Shown here: piece after piece, positions 11,705 to 24,013 of the stretch | How positions within the stretch are numbered: position 1 is the first letter of the stretch | Layout of the letters: each line of letters begins with the position of its first letter | Translations under genes and position numbers: made by a program | Assembly: GCA_018398585.1 (NCBI GenBank) | Contig: JAGTTD010000015.1 | Location: 1,307,001 to 1,371,000, forward strand | Origin: Simmondsia chinensis | Lineage: Eukaryota; Streptophyta; Magnoliopsida; Caryophyllales; Simmondsiaceae | Length of the DNA: 64,000 nt | Direction of reading: 5' to 3' | The notes under the pieces: generated by a model | The model's database searches: none | The model's input: only the letters and a program-made list of their open reading frames with translations | Told to the model about the DNA's origin: nothing

Positions 11705-11995
11705 TGGGTTGTTTACACCAAAGGTCCATATACTTTGCCCATTGTATTAATTCAGTTCTTGTATAATTCAAAATATATCAATTTAGTCATTTGGTTAAAT
11801 TTTAGTTAAGTTAATGGCGTAATTTTGAATGGCAAAATTATGTTAGATACAAGTAATTTATAATAAATTCATCCGTTTACTCAATTTAACTTAGCTCGTG
11901 GTTGAACCATTAAAACTTTTGTTAAAAACCTATATAAAATTTTTCTCTAAGAAACAAATTAACACACTTTGTATCGTACAGGAACTAAAGTGACA
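11705..11995. mobile_element. half of an AT-rich MULE-like MITE
   Basis: GTTGTTTACACCAAAGGTCCATATACTTT at 11708 and the following 250 bp match the 5' half of the complete element at 47272-47655. A matching opposite end (ATAAAGTACATAGACC...GTAAATAACTC) is at about 13105-13150, so the two may be one element split by later insertions. 11000-11700 and 12130-12940 are AT-rich with no gene seen. Confidence 0.5.
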
Positions 11996-13564
11996 CAATT
12001 ATAAGTACAAAAAATTTCGTTTGTTTTGACGGAAAAGTAGAAACTAGAAATTAATTTTTCTTCGGAAAAGGTTTTCCAAGGAAATATAAATTTCGAGTGG
12101 CGTTTTTCGTTGTTTGTTTCATAGGAAAACTTAATTCTCCTTTGTGATGTCTTCGTGTATATTTTTAAAAAATATTTTTTACCAATTATTTTATATCTAT
12201 TTATAGGACAACATAAGTAATAATACAACATATATGAAGTAACAAAATAAAAAAAATATTAATGTTGTATAAATTAGGAAAATTATTTTTTAAATATTCT
12301 AAAATTTGAGCATTTATCATGTAAATACTCTGTCATTTTATTATATATAATGAGGTATCATGAGATAAGAAATTTTATCACTCGTGAATATACTGTGTTA
12401 AAATCTGGTGAATTTTCATTAAAATTCAGCTAATTTCTGCCAAAAAAACTAATGTGGTATAAATATTATATTATCAAAAGGTTGTCCACATTCTAACAAA
12501 AATTACTTATATATTATCAAAAAATGTGTCATGTTAGCTTTTTCGGACAAAAGAAATTATTGCATTATGATATAGAATACATATAAATTGTTGTTTTTAT
12601 TTAAGATATACTAAATTTTAGCAAAAGATACCTAATTTATGAGAAAATTTTTAAACTTTAAGATACATAATTGTATATTACTGAAATATCACAGTATCGA
12701 TGTCATAAATGCTAAAATATTACCTAAATAATTTATTTCTACAATATTATGTTACAATTCAACTTGATTAAAGTTGTTTTGTTGCAACAATAACAAAGTA
12801 ATATCAAAGCTGCTTTTAATTATTCAGTCTAATTCTTATCCGATATTGGCACTAAATGTTTACAGTGCAGTCTGGTTTATTTTGATTCGATCTCAATTTG
12901 TATGATGATAACCGTGAAGGATTTTGAACCATTTAGAATCACGACTTCCTCCATTTTAAAAGAGAAGTCATTTTCCCTCATTTGAGAGAAAAAGTTTTCT
13001 GTCGGAAAACCTTTTTTCGTGAGCTAATAACGCTCCAAAAAAAGAAAAAGGGAAAAATCACTTTATAAAATGTAGTTTTCCCTCAAAATAAACGGAGCCT
13101 AAATTAATACAATAGATAAAGTACATAGACCTTTTCTGTAAATAACTCTAGAATCTTTACTAAAAATATTTGTTTATCATATATAATAGGGTCAAACACA
13201 AACAAACAACAATTAATATTTTTTTATTAAGAGGGTAATAATTAGATTTTTAGTATAAAAATTAGAAGTTATTACTATTAAGACAAATATTATTATCATT
13301 AAAGTAATAATATAAAATATAAATAATAAAAATTATAAAATTATTTTAAAAACTATAAACTTGTTATTATAAAAATAATTTTGGCACATTACTAAAATTT
13401 CATAAAAAAATTTCAGAAATATATAAAGATAAATAGAACTGCATTAATAACCTATGTATTAGTGACGTCACCGCCTGACCGCTCGTACTCGTACACATGG
13501 GAAATTGCGCACACCTAAAATATGAACAATTTCTTTAAATAAATAAATGTGGATATATATGTTA

Positions 13565-13970
13565 GGGTTATTTACTTTGCGTTCCTTTTAATATGTTAAT
13601 TTAGTTATTTTATTTTTAAAGGGTTATTTATACCAAAAGTTTATTTATTTTTTTAATGTATTAATTTAATTTTTTTTATTTTTAATTATATCAATTTAAT
13701 TCATCCATAAATTAAATTCTGTCAATATACTTCTTCACTCAAATTCAAGTTAAATTATTGATGTAATTTTTTGTAGCATAATTATGTTAGCTGCAAGTAG
13801 TTTTACTAAAAATCCACCATTTGACTCAATTTAAGCCAACCCATTAAAATTTTCATTAAAAACTTACTATAAATTTTGTTCCGGGGACCAAATTGACACA
13901 ATATCAATTGTATTAATACTAAATTGACAAAATGAATAAAGTACATGGACTATTGGTGTAAATAACCCTA
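13565..13970. mobile_element. AT-rich MULE-like MITE
   Basis: Starts GGGTTATTTACTTTG and ends CTATTGGTGTAAATAACCC, an inverted pair. The interior shares many phrases with 47272-47655 (for example CTCAATTTAA, GACCAAATTGACACA). Non-coding. Confidence 0.6.
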
Positions 13971-14454
13971 TTTTTAATTATGTTAATTTAGTCTTTCCAT
14001 AATTTATAGTATGTGATTTTAGTCCATTGGTTAAATTCAAGTTATAAGTTAGCCAACATATTGCAGATGAGCACATAACAATCAAGCATAAACCCTAACT
14101 GCAATATGTAATCTTATTTATATGAGGAGATAACTAAAGATAAATGACGTGGCACTCCACATCAGCAATAAGTCAGCAGTGACGTGGTGCAATAGAAGAC
14201 CGGCACATGTTAAGTCGGGGCCTTAAACTCCGGGATACTCGTATCAGTACCGTTTATCCTGTTTTTGCTCGTATAAGAAGTTGACATAAGAATTGAATTA
14301 TCGAAAAATACAACTTTCCCTAGGAATTCAATTCCTATGTCAACAACATGGACTAATTTATCAAACTAGCGTATTTTGAAAAAAAAATTTAGAAATGTGG
14401 CATGTCAGCAAAAAAACTTAGCGAAATAACACACTATACGGCTGAAAAGTTAGG

Positions 14455-14745
14455 GACAACATTTGAAATGGCGTAGTTAAGAATGCACGTAATTTGAAAT
14501 GGAGTGCATAAAGTAAACGCCATTTCAAATGGTGTGTATGCAAAGCAGACTTAGCAAAATGCTTATTTACTATGTACTCCATTTGAAATGGAATGCATAA
14601 GCCAATGAAGTGCTTATATACTATGTACTCCATTTGAAATGGAGTGTAGAAAGTGGCTTATACACTCCATTTCAAATAGCATGTATTCAGAATAGAGAAA
14701 TATAGTGCATGAACGCATGCCATTTTCAACCATATGGTGTACCAT
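14455..14745. repeat. cluster of CCATTTGAAATGG motifs upstream of the terpene synthase
   Basis: Six copies of ATTTGAAATGG or its complement lie at 14461, 14492, 14520-14532 (inverted), 14579-14591, 14630-14642 and 14667-14678 (inverted), some with shared flanks such as TATGTACTCC and AATGCATAA. They are about 290-500 bp upstream of the terpene synthase ATG. They may be decayed tandem repeats or a MITE; any regulatory role is conjecture. Confidence 0.6.
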
Positions 14746-14882
14746 TTCGCTAAAATTTTTTGCTAACATATTACATTTCTATATATATATTTTTTAAAAG
14801 TATGCTAGTTTAATAAATTAATCAACAAAACGAGACCATAAATTAACAAGTTGCTGGTAATTTAGTGGGCAGGCCGTAGCCC

Positions 14883-14890
14883 TATAAAAA
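14883..14890 (+). promoter_or_regulatory. probable TATA box of the terpene synthase gene
   Basis: TATAAAAA lies 81 bp before the ATG at 14964. Transcription would start near 14910-14920, giving a leader of about 50 nt that contains an A run (14934-14954) directly before the start codon. The ATG at 14897 would lie upstream of the predicted start and so would not act as an upstream ORF. Confidence 0.5.
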
Positions 14891-14963
14891 GGAGCCATGT
14901 CTAAGCCACTCACCAAAATCTCTGCACCACCCCAAAAAAAAAAAAAAAAAAAAAGGAAACAAA

Positions 14964-17900
14964 ATGGCTTGTTGTGGGGTAAGAGCCACAAGTATGGTAA
15001 CTCCAACAAAGAGATCATCAAGATCAACCAAAAAAAATAGCACAAAATTTAATAATTTAAGCATTGTGAGTCAATTGGATACTCCACACCTTATTCTTAC
15101 GACCTCGTCTGCTTCTTTTGCTTGTCCGAGCCTCTTTACAGTTGAGTATCCTCTTATCTTTTCTCTCTTTTAGACTCTGTTTGTTTTGTTTAGAGGGAAA
15201 AGTAAATTATATGAATTGGTTTTCATATTTTCTATTGTTTGGAGAGCATTCTTCACGTTTTTCCTCTAAAGGTTGCAGGGTATTCATTGGTTCAAGTTTG
15301 AATCGGACTGGATTTATTTTGACTGTAAAAAAGTATAGGATGATTGGTACAAAATGTTTTCTTTTAAAATAATAAGGGGGCATTATAAGGCGGGAACAAG
15401 TTTTCTGTTGCGCTAAATAGCAGAAAATCTAAAGTGGAATTTGATTTTCTTGGAGAAAAGGATTTTTCCTCTACCAAATGGAGCCTTAATGTCTGTTTGG
15501 TCAAATTCTTGGATTGAAAAAGCCTTTTTTTTTTTTTTGAGTTTTTAAGATGAATTGCCATGATATATGAACTTTTTATGTAAAGACACCGGTTGTTTTT
15601 CTGCTTTTAAGCCAAAGTATAAACATAGGCCTCGTTGCGTTGACACATGAATTGCATTCCTGCGGAAAGTTATATTTCTCGCAAATTCAATTCCTTTGTC
15701 AACTTACTAGGAACGAGGTAAAACATGTTTTAGTTGTCATGATGGAAAATAGAACTTTCTTCGAGAGACTAGTTAAAAACAAAGGAATTAGAACTTACAT
15801 GGGGGACTAGGTAAGTTGCTTCCTATATTTTGAAGAAATTAAAAATTGTTAATTGCTTCCTACATTGCTTCCTACATTCTACTTATTTCCTGCCAATCAA
15901 ACAAGAGTTAAAATCTATACTTCCCACAAGTTTATACTTCCTGCGTTTATTTTCTGCATACCAAACGAGGACATAGGGTTTCTTCGTTAAATGCAAAAGT
16001 AGAAGCAGAATTACAATTGAATTTTTTTTTTTAAATAATGATACTCTTATTCATATATTAAAAAATTCGAAAACAAATTTCATAGAGTATTTCTTTTGAT
16101 CATATTGTTAATTAAATTTATTGCATAACTTTAAATGAAAGTGGAGTTCAGTACATTTGAGGTTTGACTCAAATGGAAAGAGTATGAAACTTCACTAAGA
16201 TGGATAAGACGTCGCTTTCTCCCATAAAGAGAATGTCTTTCTAACTAGTTGTTTATTTTATAACATACCATACCATGATTGACGTGTTTATTTATTTATT
16301 TATGGGATTCAGCTCGAACAAGCAGTAGAGAAGATAAGGGCGACGTTAATGAAAAGCACTAGATCATCCAAAACAACAGAAGAGATGATAATGATCGACA
16401 CGATCCAACGGCTAGGAATTGACTATTACTTTCAAGATGAGATAGGAGCAACTCTAGAGAAGCAATTTGAAAGATGGAGTGGTGAAAATGATATTTATGA
16501 GACTTCTCTACGCTTTCGCCTTCTTAGGCAACAAGGTTACAATGCGTCTGCCGGTGCGTTGCTATTGCCTCAATCATAGAAAAAGATATTGCAAACTCGA
16601 TGTCAATTTTACCCTAAATTAAGTCAAAATAATGAAAACTAATGTTATCCGTACGATATACTGAAGATGTTTACATTTTAAGAAATAGAATATGCCATAT
16701 TGCAATGTTTCATTGTTTAAAATTTAAACGTTATACTTAGCTTCTTATAACATAATTATATACTTTTATTTTTAATTATATCTTTTAAGATTATTGTTAA
16801 GACATTTACAATTTTGATACAACAATATTCTTTTAGTTTTTTAAATGTCCCTCGTGTGCTTGACTCAAACCATATACATACACACGTGTTCAAACAAAAT
16901 TGTTGAAAGAGGCTCCAAACAATATAGACCCTTTAAAAATATAGGATTCAACATTTGAAAACTTTTGAAGAAGAAGCCAATCCTCTATAATCTATAGAGA
17001 TATACAAACAGTACACTGACGTAAATAAAAGGAATAAAGTTTGTGGATTTAATAAAGTAAAGCAACAACATTCCCAGTGCTCCAAAGGCTCCCGCCAAAG
17101 CAGGGTTTGAGGGGATGGACGTACGCAACCTTCCCCCTTCAGGGATGGCTATTTCCTAAACTCCCAACCTGAGAGGTGCAACATGAGGACTTCCCAGAAG
17201 GTCACCCATCGTGGTACTACTCTCGTCCAAGCACGCTTAACTTTGGAGTTCCAATGGGATTCGGTGCTTGCATGTTGATACCCTCTTAGGCTTAGAGCCC
17301 TATAGAATTTTAATTTAGAGTTTTGTATTTATACTTAAAAAGAGTAAAGTTCATCGTGAAACTCATCAGAATAATATAACATCTATTGTATCATAATTCA
17401 AATGCAAAATTTCTTACTAAACTAACATTGGGATTTTCCCCTACGTATAAACAGATGTATTTAACAGATTCAAGGGCAGAGACGGGAAATTCAAGCAAGA
17501 ATTGGGCAACAACACAAAAGAGTTAATGAGTTTATACGAAGCGTCTCATCTAAGCGTACAGGAAGAACAAATCCTAGACGAAGCGCTTCGGTTTAGCAAA
17601 GATGCTCTAAATAACAAAGTGAAGAAACTTGGAGAAATTGAAGGCAAAGTGGTGGAAAATACACTAAGGCATTCATATCATAAGAGCTTGGCTAGATTTA
17701 TGGCATTGGATTATGTTGGTGATTTAAATGTATTTTTAAATACAATTCATAATCATAATAATTATTATTATAATGAAAATAATAATGGAGGGTGGTGCAA
17801 CATTGTTGAAGAGCTTGCTAAACTGGATTTCAACATGGTCCAACGAATTTATCGAGATGAACTATGCCAAGTCTCGAGGTAAGTTTAAAAATTTTATTAC

Positions 17901-20900
17901 TGTAGTTTTAGATGTTATTGTTAGGAAAAAAATATATTATTATCAGAGAAATGATGTGACTTATAGCTAATAATAGTCATAAAGTTTATAAAATTGCTCT
18001 AATATTAATATTTTTATAGGTTAAAACTAAAAATAGAAAGTTATATTATATTAGTCCTTATCAGAATAAGGATCTGTTTGTCAAAGTTTTGTGATATATT
18101 CTATAAATATATATATATATATATATTTTATATTTAAGGGAACTTAAAAAGAAAATTACTTTCCAAAAGAAGTAATCTTCTACGAAAGTTCTTTTACAAA
18201 ATGTATTTCTAAATAGCGGTCGTTTCATAGTTTGGTCAAACAAGCGTTTAGTGTTGAATAGTACAGACAAAAAGGAGTAATCGGCTACTAGTGAATAATT
18301 ATATTTTGTGAATTAATTAATTGATATTATTTTTGTCATATACATTGGATACAAGGTGAGTAGAGATAGGGCCGGGTCGGGTTCCAGGCTGGGCCCGGTT
18401 TGGTAAGTTGTAATATTGTTATATTATGGCAATCTGGAGGGATTATTTGGATATTTTAACTTATTTTATAGTTTATTTTGTATTTATATTGTTGTAATTA
18501 TATTTTTAATAAGTTATAATACATTAATCCTACATATCTTTCAAAAAAAAAAAAATTTGGGGGGAGGCATCCAGGCACGGGCTTGTTGGGCCTGGGTTTC
18601 ACGCGGTTCTAGCCTAACCCATGGCCACCATTAAAGGTGAGTATAAAAGTAGTCACAAAGTCTACCTAACACATATGATTGGAGATTAATGCTTCATGTA
18701 AATAATTAAAGCATATAATTGAGTATTCATTAGTAAATTCTATTACAAAATAAATGTTTTTGAAAAATAATAATGTAAGTGCATATGTCATTGCTCAATA
18801 ATTGGCATGATATGATATTATTTATGGCATCTGGTCCAACATGACCCTCCTTTTTTTTCCAATAATTAGCGAGGAAAAGTTTGCGATACAATAGCCAACA
18901 TCTCTTAATGAAAACCCAAAAAGCATACACAAAGTGTAAAACAAAAAAAATAACAAATACACCCACAAAAATAAGACTGAATATACCATTGAAGATGCCA
19001 TAGGCAGCGCCCTATACCAAACTCTCTCCAATCAAAACAATTACAGAACAAAACAAAGCAAAAACACATTATAGAAAAGGAATGCAACCTCACACTCTAA
19101 AAGCCCATTCTAACAGAACCACGGCTACCATCCAAACCGGAAGCTAATCCCAACACGACCCTCATATTAAAAAGTCTATAGTCTTTTTTGTATCGCTTTG
19201 TATTTGTAGTTTTTGAATTTTTGAAAACTAAAATCACATTTCAGAGAGGATTCTTTTAGTTTTTGGCATTTTGTTTTCATTCTTTTACTAGTTTGAGTTA
19301 AAATTAAAAATAGAAAATCAAAAAGCCGTTTTTTAAAACTTACATCGTAGTTTCTTGTTAACAAAAATAAGTTACAAATAGAAAATAATACTGATATGAG
19401 GAAAACATATATAGGTGGTGGAAGGAGCTGAATTTGGCGAAGGAATTAAAGTTTGCAAGAGACCAACCGATGAAATGGTACATGTGGGCATCAGCAATGC
19501 TACCTGACCCCTGGATGGCCGAGCACAGAATTGCCCTAACGAAACCCATTTCTCTTATTTACATCATCGATGATGTTTTCGATGTTTATGCTACTTTCGA
19601 GCACCTCTCCCTTTTTGCTGAGGCTGTCCACAGGTAATCATCAAGAACATATTTGAAACAAAATGGGAAAAGAGGAGAGAAAGAGAAAACAATGCCCTAG
19701 AAATTTACGTAGAAATTCCTCAAATTGAGACAAATATCTCATCTGGAGAAGAAAGCAATGTGCAAAAATCAAAAGGAAAAGATAAAGGGTGCCACTCATA
19801 TGTCTTTATATGGGTTGAACCCTAATTTCACTTTAACGGGTCTACTGGGCTGAGGAAAGAAAATAACGTCCATACAACCACTGGCCTCCGCGTTTGAATC
19901 GAGGCATAAGTTCTAGAATCAAAACAACAATACCCAATGATGTGGAGTAAAATTATTGGGATTATTGTTAGGCATCCAAACAACGGTTTCTTGTTTGTGC
20001 TTTTATTTTCTTGTTCTTTGCTAAATAAGTGGTTTAGAAGTTACTTATTTAATATGCGATCTAATCATGATCATATTCCATTAAAACTCCGAAGTTAAGT
20101 GTGTATGGGCGAGAGCGGTACTAGGATGGGTGACCTCCCGCAAAGTCCTCACTCTCAGGTTAGGGGCACTCGGAAATAACCTCTCCTCAAAGGTAATACC
20201 CTAAAGGGGGAAGGCTGCGTACATCCGCCCCCCCAGACCTTGCTCAGGCGGGAGCCCTTGGGGCACTGGGTATGTTGCTTTTATCCAAACAACGGTTCCT
20301 TATTTGTCCTTCTATTTTCTAGTTCTTTGCTAAATGAGTGGTTTAGAAGTTACTTATTTAATATGCAATCTAATCATGTTGGCTGCTTATTGATCCTAAA
20401 CTTGGTTCTCTGTTTGGATCTGATATATAGCGGATTTAGAAATTTGACAAAGCTGCATAATCTATGGGTGCAGATGGGATTCCAGTTCATTTGAAAAAAT
20501 GCCAGACTACATGAAGATATGCTTCAACGCTCTTAATGATGTTACAAATGAGATTAGTTATACTGTTTACCTGAAGTACGGGTGGAACCCTACAAATTCC
20601 TTGCGCAAAGCAGTAAGTTCTGAATCTTACAAGTATTTTCACTTTGCATTCAACTTAACTATACATGACGAGAAAATGCTTAAAAACAAACCGACTTTAT
20701 TGAAGACACAAAATAGAATTTTGCTTCATATCTTTTGAGTTTTTGTCTAGTAAGATCGCTATCTTCTCCCTCATTCCAATTGGCTTTATATCTTTTTATA
20801 TCCTCGTTGGTAATATTCGAATAACAGTGTGTATGGATGCAACAGTGGGCAACCTTGTGTGATGCGTTCTTGACAGAAGCGAGGTGGTTCACTTCTGGAA

Positions 20901-21603
20901 ACTTTCCAAAAAGTAAAGAGTACCTAAGCAATGGGATAGTGAGCTCTGGAGTGCACATTGTGCTGGTTCACCTTTTCTTCCTCTTAGGTCATGGTTTAAA
21001 CGAGTCAAACGCTCGTCTTCTAGAGGACTTTCCTCCCATTGTGTCATCACCAGCCGCAATTCTTCGCCTTTGGGATGACTTTGGAAGCGCTAAGGTACAC
21101 ATCTAACTACCATTTATTGAAAAGATGATCAGATATTTGTTATATTTTTTTTTTCCCAATCATGTAACTCATGTGCATTTCATGCCATAAATTATAAAAG
21201 ACGTGATGTCAAAATCTCAGTATCATAACCAACTTTCAACAGTCGCATCTTTATCCTTTTTCTTTTTCAAAAATATTACCAATCCTATATACTTATGAAA
21301 TATGTTTCTGGATAGGGTGAGGAGCAAGAAGGAAATGATGGGTCATACACAGATTGTTATATGAAGGAGAATGCAGGAAGCACATTAGAGTCGGCAAGAG
21401 AGCATGCAGTTGAAATGATATCAGATGAATGGAAGCGACTCAACCACGATGCTCTAATTTCTTCCTCGCCCTTTTCAGCTACTTTTAAAAAGGCATCTCT
21501 AAACCTTGCCAGAATGGTTCCGCTCATGTATACCTACGATGGTGCTCATCGCCTTCCCCTCCTTGACAAACATATCAAGTCTTTGATTCTTTCACAGTTT
21601 TAG
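14964..21603 (+). CDS. terpene synthase, TPS-g type (linalool/nerolidol synthase-like)
   Basis: Class I terpene cyclase that would convert geranyl or farnesyl diphosphate to acyclic terpene alcohols. Exons: 14964-15140, 16313-16553, 17455-17878, 19415-19633, 20474-20612, 20846-21094, 21316-21603. All introns are GT-AG and the phases join to 579 codons (578 aa, near family length) without a stop. Seen: alpha-barrel start [42 protein letters not shown] at 333-337, and DDFGSAKGE (477-485), matching the Mg-binding NSE/DTE motif with Phe at a usually aliphatic position. The N-terminal RRx8W motif is absent, as is usual in TPS-g. The first 45 residues are rich in Ser, Thr and Lys and almost free of acidic residues, hinting at plastid import and so a monoterpene product (inference). 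Exon 6 could start at 20828, adding six residues; 20846 fits the family better. Product specificity cannot be read from sequence. Confidence 0.93.
15172..15487. mobile_element. hAT-like MITE in terpene synthase intron 1
   Basis: Starts GACTCTGTTTGTTTTG and ends CCAAATGGAGCC, an inverted pair. Non-coding. It resembles 2545-2747 and 57625-57985. Confidence 0.5.
15635..15975. mobile_element. MITE in terpene synthase intron 1
   Basis: Begins CCTCGTTGCGTTGACACATG and ends CATACCAAACGAGG. The interior GAAAGTTATATTTCTCG and GTTGTCATGAT phrases recur at 28985-29315, identifying a second copy of the same family. Confidence 0.5.
17061..17287 (-). mobile_element. 5S-headed SINE in terpene synthase intron 2
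   Basis: Minus strand: the head begins GAGGGTATCAACATGCAAGC and continues with 5S rRNA-like GGAACTCCAAAGTTAAGCG, GTGCTTGGACGAGAGTAG and ATGGGTGACC. It is followed by the common 3' domain (GAAGGGGGAAGGTTGCGTACG, CACTGGGAATGTTG). Nearly full length; no clear target-site duplication seen. Confidence 0.85.
18065..18262. mobile_element. small MITE with (TA)n in terpene synthase intron 3
   Basis: GGATCTGTTTGTCAAAG at the left and TTTGGTCAAACAAGC at the right form rough inverted ends. A (TA) microsatellite lies inside at 18104-18127. At 18365-18640 another GC-rich, GGGCC-containing repeat follows, possibly a second MITE. Confidence 0.4.
18848..19140 (-). mobile_element. L1-type LINE 3' end in terpene synthase intron 3
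   Basis: Minus-strand T-rich 3' UTR ending CGCTAATTATTGGAAAAAAAA at 18848-18870, the window's common LINE terminus. It is 5'-truncated and non-coding. Confidence 0.65.
19974..20378 (+). repeat. 96-bp direct repeats flanking a SINE, terpene synthase intron 4
   Basis: Bases 19974-20069 and 20283-20378 are the same length and differ at about 7 positions. The interval between them (20070-20282) is exactly a 5'-truncated 5S-headed SINE. The duplication is far longer than the 10-21 bp duplications around other copies here. Confidence 0.85.
20070..20282 (+). mobile_element. 5S-headed SINE in terpene synthase intron 4
   Basis: Head: AAAACTCCGAAGTTAAGTG, GGGCGAGAGCGGTACTAGG, ATGGGTGACCTCC. 3' domain: GGGGGAAGGCTGCGTACATC, GCGGGAGCCCTTGGGGCACT, then GGGTATGTTG. 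The first ~30 bases of the head are missing or diverged. Confidence 0.85.
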
Positions 21604-22300
21604 TCGAACAATTGATACTTGATATCGTTTTCTTCCCCTTATAGAAAAGAAAGGTAACACTTGGAAGGTTAAATGGATTCAAAGTGAGGTTCAATGTATA
21701 AATGTCATTTCATCAAGAATGATTTTGTACGTCAACATATTTGTAATAGGTATTTCTATTTTGGGCCCCGATTTTCTTGTGCGCCCTTGCTTGTATTGCC
21801 AGTTTCCTCACTAATTATCAATATATATATTTCGTCACATGAATCTTGTTGGGCTATTCTTTTTCCTTGTGATAATGTCAGTATTTATACAGTGAATCAA
21901 GACAAAAACCAAAACAGCTCTCAAATAAAAGAGTGCAGAGCTTAATGCAGAAAGACAAAATCGAAACTCAAAAGCATAAAATGTCGAACCGAAGTGGTAC
22001 AAGCAAAGTAACCCAGAAGGCTTTTCGAAAACAGCCCACTGATGGAGAACAATAACAAAACTCAAGAATTACTGAATTCGGTCAAGTCATCATCAACAAA
22101 AGGAAAACTCTCAATTTAAGAGTTCACGTAATGTTTTTATCATGTGAGACTTGTGTTTCTTTAAAAAATAAAATAAAATAAAGTAAAAGTTACTTTCAAG
22201 CTCTAGAAATCGAAATTTTACATAGAGGACCACTACTAACAGTGGTATTCAAGTAATAGTCCAGATTGTATTGTAACCGAAATTCGAAAGTTATAGAACG
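21604..22300. other. 3' flank of the terpene synthase; nothing recognised
   Basis: The region presumably holds the 3' UTR and polyadenylation site of the terpene synthase, followed by AT-rich sequence. No ORF or repeat with a clear identity was found. Confidence 0.4.
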
Positions 22301-22317
22301 GTAATATTCACTCTATT

Positions 22318-23393
22318 TTGGTTAAGGAAGAAGTTATGGATGAACTTGCCTTGCAACTTGTTCTTGATGATATGGTTGATTTAGTTAGCCATAATTTTCG
22401 TATTTTTGTGGATGGAGTTATTAGACGTTTGGTGATGGCTGGTGTTCAACAGGAGGGCCGAACTGTGGAGGAGCAACCGCTAGATAACGTAGATAAGGGT
22501 TTCACCATACCTTCGAGGCCAAAGTCCGAGGGTGTAGAGCACAACATTGATATTATGGGGGACAGTTTGGTAGCTTTTTCCCTTCCTATGGATCAGGTTA
22601 TGGAAAGACAGACTTTGGGCCATCATCAACCTTCCCCTCTGTTGGACTAGGTCCAATGTGGCCATCCTAATGACAATGTGGATTCCGAGCCCCCTTACCT
22701 GCCAGGTTTTGGCCCCGATGCAGCTTTTGTTGATCGTGATGACGATTAATCATCTTGCCAGCTTAGTATTAATGATACGGTCGAGCAAGTTAAGGTTAGT
22801 AGGAGTTCGAAATCCGTAAAGAAAAAGAAAAACCATGAGATGTTTGAGGAATTTAAATTTGTTAACTTGTAGCTGAACTCTATGAAGAATCGAAGAGTTA
22901 GAAAAAAGTGTGACAAAAAAGCCAAACAATTGTCTCCAGAGCCCCTTGGAGACATGATCTCTGAGAAAGTTGAGTAATTCGAATCTAAGTTGGCTACTGT
23001 TGTTTGTTCTTTGCTGCTTAGTTGGGGCTTGCTTGTGTGTTCTTTCTAGTTCCATTTCAGTATTTCGGAGTGTGGTTGTCCCTGCTTCTAGGCGTTTGTG
23101 TTGGTGTCTTCGTTGGTGGAGCTTTCTTGGTTTGTCTCGAGTTGCTTGTGGTTGGTTGCCTTTTCTTTGGCGTCTGGTGCTGCAGGTTGGAAGTGGTTTT
23201 TCTTTTACTCTGTTGTGTTTTTTTTCATTGTTTTGGTGTTGTTATGGGGGTAGGGCTTGTCTCTCTTGTTCTACAGGTTTCTTATTATTTTCCCCTTTCC
23301 GCACTTTGTGTGTGTGCTTTTTGGATTTCTTGTTTGAGGCGCCAGCTTTTGTATCTCAAGTTTGTCCTCGCTAATTATCAAAAAAAAAAAAAA
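22318..23393 (+). mobile_element. LINE copy: ORF1 C-terminus joined to 3' UTR
   Basis: Plus strand. Reads ORF1-like acidic and basic sequence (22318-22975; KSVKKKKNHEMFEEFKFVNL then stop, then RRVRKKCDKKAKQ) and passes directly into a T-rich 3' UTR that ends TTTGTCCTCGCTAATTATC and an A run at 23376-23396. No ORF2 sequence lies between. Confidence 0.6.
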
Positions 23394-23396
23394 AAA

Positions 23397-24010
23397 AACC
23401 AAACCGAAATTGAAAAGTTTGCCAGTTGACTACTAATTATTATGCAGTTCGATTCTCAGTTTTTAATTTATATTTTTCTTTGTCTTCACCCTATAAGCTT
23501 GAATCAAGCATAAAGCAATCAAATGTTTAAAATATAAAATACCAGTCATGATCAAAAATCAAATCAAAACTACATAATTCACTCTAAGATTCGACCCAAT
23601 CATTCTTTACTACAATACTTATCCACCGTCATCACCTCTAACCATTTATGATCTCGCCCGTTTATTTCGATCGAATTCAGATTTAGGTTGATCAATAACC
23701 CAAACATTATTCAGCAGTTAGGTCCCCCATTTACAAGGAAAGTCACTTTTTATCCAATAAGAAAAAATGTTATCTGTTAAAAAATACACACCAAACAAAC
23801 GAAAGAAATGAAAATCAATTCCTAAAATATCTGTTGTTATGTGTTATTGCTTCTATATTTTTGGTGGGTCCTGTGAAAAACTAATAATTCGCTGCAACTT
23901 CACACTGAGACAATCATTTCAGGATAAAAGTAGCTCAGACATGAGAAAACTATGTGTGATTTGGAGCCACTAATTGTAAAGGCAGTAAGGCAATGTCGGG
24001 TTCATACTCT
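23397..24010. other. AT-rich intergenic DNA
   Basis: No ORF, RNA gene or repeat end could be identified here. Confidence 0.4.
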
Positions 24011-24013
24011 ATA

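Noticed and set aside
14897..15043. Upstream ORF overlapping the terpene synthase start
   Set aside because: The ATG at 14897 lies between the TATA box and the expected transcription start, so it is unlikely to be transcribed.
22970..23429. Two overlapping 134-135-aa hydrophobic ORFs
   Set aside because: Both are readings of T/G-rich LINE 3' UTR ending at its poly(A); similar chance ORFs occur at 36763-37171 and 5219-5520.
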